From Candidatus Cloacimonadota bacterium (GTDB lineage Bacteria; Cloacimonadota; Cloacimonadia; Cloacimonadales; TCS61), in assembly GCA_030638385.1 (NCBI GenBank), contig DAOWES010000312.1, positions 1 through 8,073 of the forward strand: a stretch of DNA of 8,073 bases, given 5' to 3'. The notes under the pieces were generated by a model. It was not told the origin of the DNA and made no database searches. It saw nothing but the letters and a program-made list of their open reading frames with translations. Positions 5,462-8,073 of this stretch are shown piece by piece (the first letter of the stretch is position 1; the number at the start of each line of letters is the position of its first letter). The position numbers and the translations under genes are program-made.

Positions 5462-5616
5462 ATAAATATTTGTTTCGTATTATTAGGGTGTACGAAGAAA
5501 AAAAATGGAGGTAGAGATGAATTTATTAAAGAGATGGAACAGCAAAAAAACAAGATATACTGCAAAGCATTGCAGATAAGGAAAAAGAAGAAAAAAAAAT
5601 TAAAGAGGAGGAATGA
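5462..5616 (+). pseudogene. Lipoprotein-like overlapping frame with internal stop and -1 slip site
   Basis: In the frame of the GTG ORF, after its TAA, comes INICFVLLGCTKKKNGGRDE and then FIKEMEQQKN. At 5545-5551 the codons read A AAA AAC, the classical -1 slippery heptamer in the correct phase. After a -1 shift the frame continues QDILQSIADKEKEEKKIKEE and ends at TGA 5614-5616, overlapping the next start codon. Repaired, this would be a lipoprotein-like signal plus a short charged helix. It lies over micro-ORF 1, whose frame is the better supported one, and A-rich DNA easily yields K/E-rich frames. Decay, programmed shift and chance all remain possible. Confidence 0.22.
5517..5579 (+). CDS. 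RWN micro-peptide 1 (20 residues)
   Basis: MNLLKRWNSKKTRYTAKHCR, strongly basic and without a hydrophobic segment. GGAGG at 5507-5511 is 5 nt before the ATG. An in-frame ATG at 5505 overlaps this SD and is less likely. Its core KRWNSKKTRY aligns without gaps to RRWNSRKSRY in peptide 2 and RRWNAKKKKY in peptide 3. The shared Asn and Ser are written with different codons (AAC against AAT, AGC against TCT), which points to conservation of the peptide rather than recent DNA duplication. The single Trp and the positive charge suggest nucleic-acid, ribosome or membrane-surface binding, but no family is recognised and the function is unknown. It is the first of three related ORFs in one predicted transcript. 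Confidence 0.6.
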   Translation: MNLLKRWNSKKTRYTAKHCR

Positions 5617-5690
5617 TGAAAAGCATTATACGCAGATGGAATTCTAGGAAATCTCGTTACCGTGTGAAAAAACAAACTTCAATCTATTAA
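5616..5690 (+). CDS. RWN micro-peptide 2 (24 residues)
   Basis: Starts MKSIIRRWNSRKSRYRVKKQ and ends TSIY; about nine basic and no acidic residues. AGGAGG (5606-5611) is 4 nt before ATG 5616; the adjoining in-frame ATG at 5613 is too close to the SD. It has one extra residue before the RRWN core compared with peptides 1 and 3 and a longer polar tail. The gap from peptide 1 is 36 nt. The alternative frames here break up quickly, whereas the RWN frame keeps the shared core, which supports this frame as the coding one. Function unknown. Confidence 0.62.
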   Translation: MKSIIRRWNSRKSRYRVKKQTSIY

Positions 5691-5717
5691 TCCAAACAAA
5701 GCAAAAAGGAGGGAGTG

Positions 5718-5774
5718 ATGAATTTGATCAGGAGATGGAATGCAAAAAAGAAAAAATATGTCGTTAAACTTTAA
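5718..5774 (+). CDS. RWN micro-peptide 3 (18 residues)
   Basis: MNLIRRWNAKKKKYVVKL, the shortest and simplest of the three, with about seven basic and no acidic residues. AAGGAGGGAG gives a very strong SD 5 nt before the ATG. It starts MNL like peptide 1 and has RRWN like peptide 2, so the first half of each peptide is the conserved part and the tail varies. The stop is followed within 6 nt by the terminator stem, so this is the last gene and not a leader for something downstream. Function unknown. Confidence 0.62.
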   Translation: MNLIRRWNAKKKKYVVKL

Positions 5775-5779
5775 ACGTT

Positions 5780-5818
5780 AAAAAAGCTTCAGATGAAAAA
5801 ATCCGGAGCTTTTTTTTT
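5780..5818 (+). terminator. Rho-independent terminator of the micro-ORF operon
   Basis: AAAAAAGCTTC pairs with GGAGCTTTTTT (one T-G wobble), with inner GAT/ATC pairs and a loop of A, then a run of nine T. It closes a predicted transcript of about 450 nt beginning near 5367. Confidence 0.9.
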
Positions 5819-5933
5819 GAGATATTTTCTAACTTTAACAAATATTAAAAACATACTATTCATTATATTTTATTATATACAATCTGATTTCACTATAAAA
5901 ATCGGTGTAGATATCGTTCTTCACTTTGTTCAG

Positions 5934-6070
5934 AGCCGAATCTTAGATATCGTTTTGATCGAAATCGTTTTTCTTCGAAAAGCCGATTCGTAAAAGCCGA
6001 ATCTTAGCTGATTCGTAGCCGACTCCCGAGATCGTTTTGCAAGCAAAGCCGACTCGTAGTTAATTCGTGG
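5934..6070. repeat. Degenerate 11-bp repeat array (AGCCGAYTCGT)
   Basis: Copies start at 5934, 5981, 5995, 6006, 6017, 6047 and 6058: AGCCGAATCTT, AGCCGATTCGT, AGCCGAATCTT, AGCTGATTCGT, AGCCGACTCCC, AGCCGACTCGT, AGTTAATTCGT. Steps of 11 bp recur. A second motif, GATATCGTT or AGATCGTTTT, is interspersed at 5910, 5946 and 6029. GATTCG and CGAATC alternate (5984, 5998, 6010), so alternative hairpins can form. The 5819-6224 gap holds no convincing gene; this array is its only structured part. Confidence 0.7.
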
Positions 6071-6174
6071 ACAAAGACTTTTCAAAGTGGATTCACAATC
6101 TGAAGAAAAACAAAATCAAAATTCCGTAATTCAATATATCATAAAAAGATAGCCTGAAATATCAAAAAAAAGGG

Positions 6175-6205
6175 TTGTCTTCTAATTCCAGATTATATTT
6201 TTTTG
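6175..6205 (+). promoter_or_regulatory. Candidate promoter of the M23 peptidase gene
   Basis: TTGTCT (6175-6180) and TATATTTTTTTG (6194-6205) span 31 bp and end about 20 bp before the ATG. Same arrangement as upstream of murI, resembling the Bacteroidetes TTG / TAnnTTTG pattern. Confidence 0.35.
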
Positions 6206-6224
6206 CGCATGATAAGGAGTTAGA

Positions 6225-7733
6225 ATGAATAAAAAAATAGTTTTATTAATAATATTAACGATCACATTATGCTTACAAATAATTACTTTGGGATGTGCCA
6301 AAGATGTGGAAATAATTAAAGATAATTTAAAAACAGATATTTTAACGATTCCGGCCGGAGCAGATATTTTCCAAATAATCAAAGGACAAAATTATAAAGA
6401 TATAGAAATTATCGATGAAGTTTTAGGAAAACGAATAATCGAAACTGCTAATAAACAGGATATGTCGGTAGAGATGACAGTTAGCAAAGATTCGTTGGAA
6501 ATTCATAGTTGTAAAATAAGTGCTTTTAACGCCACTTTTGAAATTAATGTTACAGAAAATGATACTATTTTGTGTAGAGTGAATGTAGAGAAACCGATTT
6601 TGAAAGGTGGAAGTATTTTTCAAGTTCTTACGGATTTGGGGATGAAAGCAAAAAATGTAGGATATTATGCTTGGAAATTGGGTGAGTATATTGACGCGAC
6701 TTCGATTGATGTGGGTGATATTATTACGGTTGATTATTATATTGATAGTTTAAAGGTAAAACAATTTGAGAAGTTTTCTTATAAATCAGATAAAATTAGT
6801 ATTCACGAGTTTTTCATTTTAGGCCCACGCGAATTACAATATCATAAGATTGAATTGCCCTTTGAACTGAAACGAAGATTTTTAACCGGCGAGATAACTG
6901 AAGAAAATAATACTTTGGATGCAGCAATGGCAAATTTGGATATTATTCCTTATATCAGGCAACAAGTTAATAATTCTATGGAATCTCAAATCGCTTTTTC
7001 AACAGATGCCAGGGTGGGCGATAAATTTGAAGTTTATATCGAAGAGAAATATGTGAATGGAGAACAGCCCCCTCGTGGTAAAGTATTATATGCCAAATAT
7101 GAGGGGAAAAATACAGGTTTGAAAACAGCGTATAGGTTTTCCGACCAGCAAGATGCTTCAGCCTTTACCGGAATGTACACATATAAAGGAAAGCGTCTCG
7201 TATCCAATGCAGTGCGAACTCCTTTAGACAGAATGCATATTAGCTCCTCATTTGGCTATCGTATTCATCCACTTTTGGGAACCAGAAAAATGCACAAAGG
7301 AATTGATCTGCGTGGTAGTTCCGGAACCAAAGTCTATGCGGTTACATCGGGAACGGTTATCAAGGCCAAAAATAATAGTAATGGTTATGGAAAAGAGGTT
7401 CAGATAAAACACGATAATGGTATGATCTCACAATATGCGCATTTGAGTAAAATATCCACTCGTTACGGAAGAAGAGTTCGTAAAGGGCAAATTATTGGAG
7501 CAGTGGGAAGCACAGGCAGATCGACAGGTCCACACTTACATTTTGGTGTTAAGAAAAGTGGGCGTTGGGTAAATCCCAAAAGCAATCTGAAAATGGTGGG
7601 AGCGAATCAGCTGAAAAATGATAGATTGAAATCATTTAAAGCACAACTGAAATCATATCAAGATGAGATGGAAATGCTTCAAATTCAGGCGACAAAAATA
7701 GATTTAGTGGTGGCGGATCAGGAAGCGATTTGA
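6225..7733 (+). CDS. M23 (LytM-type) zinc peptidase, MepM-like, exported
   Basis: Predicted envelope endopeptidase that cuts peptidoglycan cross-bridges, 502 residues. The N-terminus MNKKIVLLIILTITLCLQII ends in TLGC (C24), a lipobox that is close to but not perfect consensus, so it is either a lipoprotein or cleaved by signal peptidase I. Residues 30-325 form a long region resembling the LysM/OapA-like part of MepM-type enzymes. The peptidase domain (about 333-457) has SSFGYRIHP, HKGID (H357, D361), QYAHLSK (H406) and GPHLHFGV (H437, H439); the zinc ligands and catalytic histidines all look intact. After the domain come about 45 residues rich in K, E and L, probably helical. AAGGAG is 5 nt before the ATG. 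It stands alone between a repeat region and a terminator. Confidence 0.93.
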   Translation: MNKKIVLLIILTITLCLQIITLGCAKDVEIIKDNLKTDILTIPAGADIFQIIKGQNYKDIEIIDEVLGKRIIETANKQDMSVEMTVSKDSLEIHSCKISAFNATFEINVTENDTILCRVNVEKPILKGGSIFQVLTDLGMKAKNVGYYAWKLGEYIDATSIDVGDIITVDYYIDSLKVKQFEKFSYKSDKISIHEFFILGPRELQYHKIELPFELKRRFLTGEITEENNTLDAAMANLDIIPYIRQQVNNSMESQIAFSTDARVGDKFEVYIEEKYVNGEQPPRGKVLYAKYEGKNTGLKTAYRFSDQQDASAFTGMYTYKGKRLVSNAVRTPLDRMHISSSFGYRIHPLLGTRKMHKGIDLRGSSGTKVYAVTSGTVIKAKNNSNGYGKEVQIKHDNGMISQYAHLSKISTRYGRRVRKGQIIGAVGSTGRSTGPHLHFGVKKSGRWVNPKSNLKMVGANQLKNDRLKSFKAQLKSYQDEMEMLQIQATKIDLVVADQEAI

Positions 7734-7744
7734 TCTTTTTTTTT
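7716..7744 (+). terminator. Terminator overlapping the end of the M23 gene
   Basis: GATCA (7716-7720) pairs with TGATC (7731-7735), which contains the stop codon, and nine T follow. The stem is only 5 bp, so termination may be partial. Confidence 0.5.
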
Positions 7745-7777
7745 ATTGCATTGACGCTACAGCCACCTGAATAGTTG

Positions 7778-7807
7778 TTGTAACAAGTTTAGATATCTTA
7801 TTTTTTG
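7778..7807 (+). promoter_or_regulatory. Candidate promoter for the small ORF and DEAD-box gene
   Basis: TTG (7778-7780) and TATTTTTTG (7799-7807) span 30 bp, as at murI, the NifX-like gene and the M23 gene. The next start codon is about 35 bp downstream. Confidence 0.3.
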
Positions 7808-7841
7808 ATAAATACTTAAACGAAATAAACAAGCTTTCATT

Positions 7842-7964
7842 ATGGAAGCAAAAGGAAAATATAAATTGAAATTAATTATACGGAATTACCGTCAAAATAT
7901 ACTCCGAATAGATGTTGCTAGCAAGCTCTTGAATATGCTTGTTAGTTTGGGTAATATCAAATGA
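7842..7964 (+). CDS. 40-residue ORF overlapping the helicase start
   Basis: Starts MEAKGKYKLKLIIRNYRQNI and ends LNMLVSLGNIK, with an excess of lysine and arginine. Its TGA stop shares bases with the helicase ATG (ATGA at 7961-7964), the usual layout of coupled genes. The helicase itself has no good SD, so translation of this ORF could deliver ribosomes to it. Against this, the small ORF has no clear SD either. No family is recognised. It may be a real small gene, a coupling leader ORF, or chance. Confidence 0.4.
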   Translation: MEAKGKYKLKLIIRNYRQNILRIDVASKLLNMLVSLGNIK

Positions 7965-8073
7965 CATTTGCAGAACTAGGAATTATCGCACCCATCTTGA
8001 AAGCGCTGAATGATGAAGGATATGAAAATCCCACACCCATTCAAGCTCAATCTATTCCCATCTTATTACAGAA
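7961..8073 (+). CDS. DEAD-box RNA helicase, 5' end only
   Basis: ATP-dependent RNA helicase acting on RNA in the cytoplasm. Only 37 codons are present: MTFAELGIIAPILKALNDEG followed by YENPTPIQAQSIPILLQ. This is the Q motif that begins DEAD-box proteins (F..L......L...GY..PTPIQ...IP.LL), so the reading is secure even though the Walker A and DEAD motifs lie outside. The short N-terminus is like that of RhlE-type enzymes. The start is fixed by an in-frame TAA just upstream (GGG TAA TAT CAA ATG). There is no strong SD; the start overlaps the stop of the preceding 40-codon ORF. Confidence 0.92.
   Translation, partial: MTFAELGIIAPILKALNDEGYENPTPIQAQSIPILLQ

Noticed and set aside
5359..5565. 68-codon minus-strand ORF opposite the micro-ORFs
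   Set aside because: It is antisense to the promoter-SD-ORF series, has no SD, and is explained by A-rich coding on the other strand.
5793..5993. 66-codon plus-strand ORF (starts MKKSGAFFLRYF)
   Set aside because: Its start lies inside the terminator stem, it has no SD, and its end runs into the 11-bp repeat array. It is a product of AT-rich DNA.
5934..6070. CRISPR array
   Set aside because: Units are only about 11 bp, degenerate and partly contiguous, with no regular unique spacers and no cas genes.
1..8073. tRNA, rRNA or known riboswitch
   Set aside because: No cloverleaf, rRNA-like stretch or conserved riboswitch core was seen by eye on either strand.

Overview
The window is AT-rich bacterial DNA with tight gene packing, strong AGGAG-type Shine-Dalgarno (SD) sites and clear Rho-independent terminators. 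It holds a peptidoglycan glutamate racemase, a lipoprotein-type M23 endopeptidase, an acetate/succinate carrier, an M42 aminopeptidase and a stand-alone NifX/NafY-like protein. This suits a Gram-negative, probably anaerobic, amino-acid-using bacterium. Several upstream regions carry a TTG...(A/T)TTTTTTG arrangement resembling Bacteroidetes-type promoters. A member of the FCB group (Bacteroidetes or a related candidate phylum such as Cloacimonadota) is therefore my best guess, by inference only.

Layout. 1-1388 (minus): 5' part of murI (GTG start), then satP with its own terminator. 1500-2310: an IS200/IS605-type Y1 transposase between two 48-bp direct repeats (46/48 identical), each with two small hairpins; a probably broken small gene abuts the right copy. 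2581-4488 (minus): a two-gene unit of a Bax-like glucosaminidase and an M42 aminopeptidase, in which the SD of the second gene overlaps the stop of the first. 4610-5036 (minus): a NifX-like protein gene with its own terminator. 5180-5818 (plus): the most unusual part. A near-consensus sigma-54 promoter (TGGCAC-N5-ATGC) precedes a short transcript with four strong SD sites and ends at a strong terminator. Three of the SDs lead into related, very basic 18-24-residue peptides sharing [KR]RWN[SA][KR]K-x-[RK]Y. 5934-6070: a non-coding array of degenerate 11-bp units (AGCCGAYTCGT). 6225-7733 (plus): an M23 envelope peptidase. 7842-8073 (plus): a 40-codon ORF whose stop overlaps (ATGA) the start of a DEAD-box RNA helicase cut by the window end.

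Functional links. murI makes D-glutamate for peptidoglycan; the Bax-like and M23 proteins are expected to cut peptidoglycan. satP and the M42 peptidase fit acetate exchange and peptide use. The micro-ORF operon has no recognised family and is the best candidate for a previously undescribed system; its function cannot be read from the sequence.
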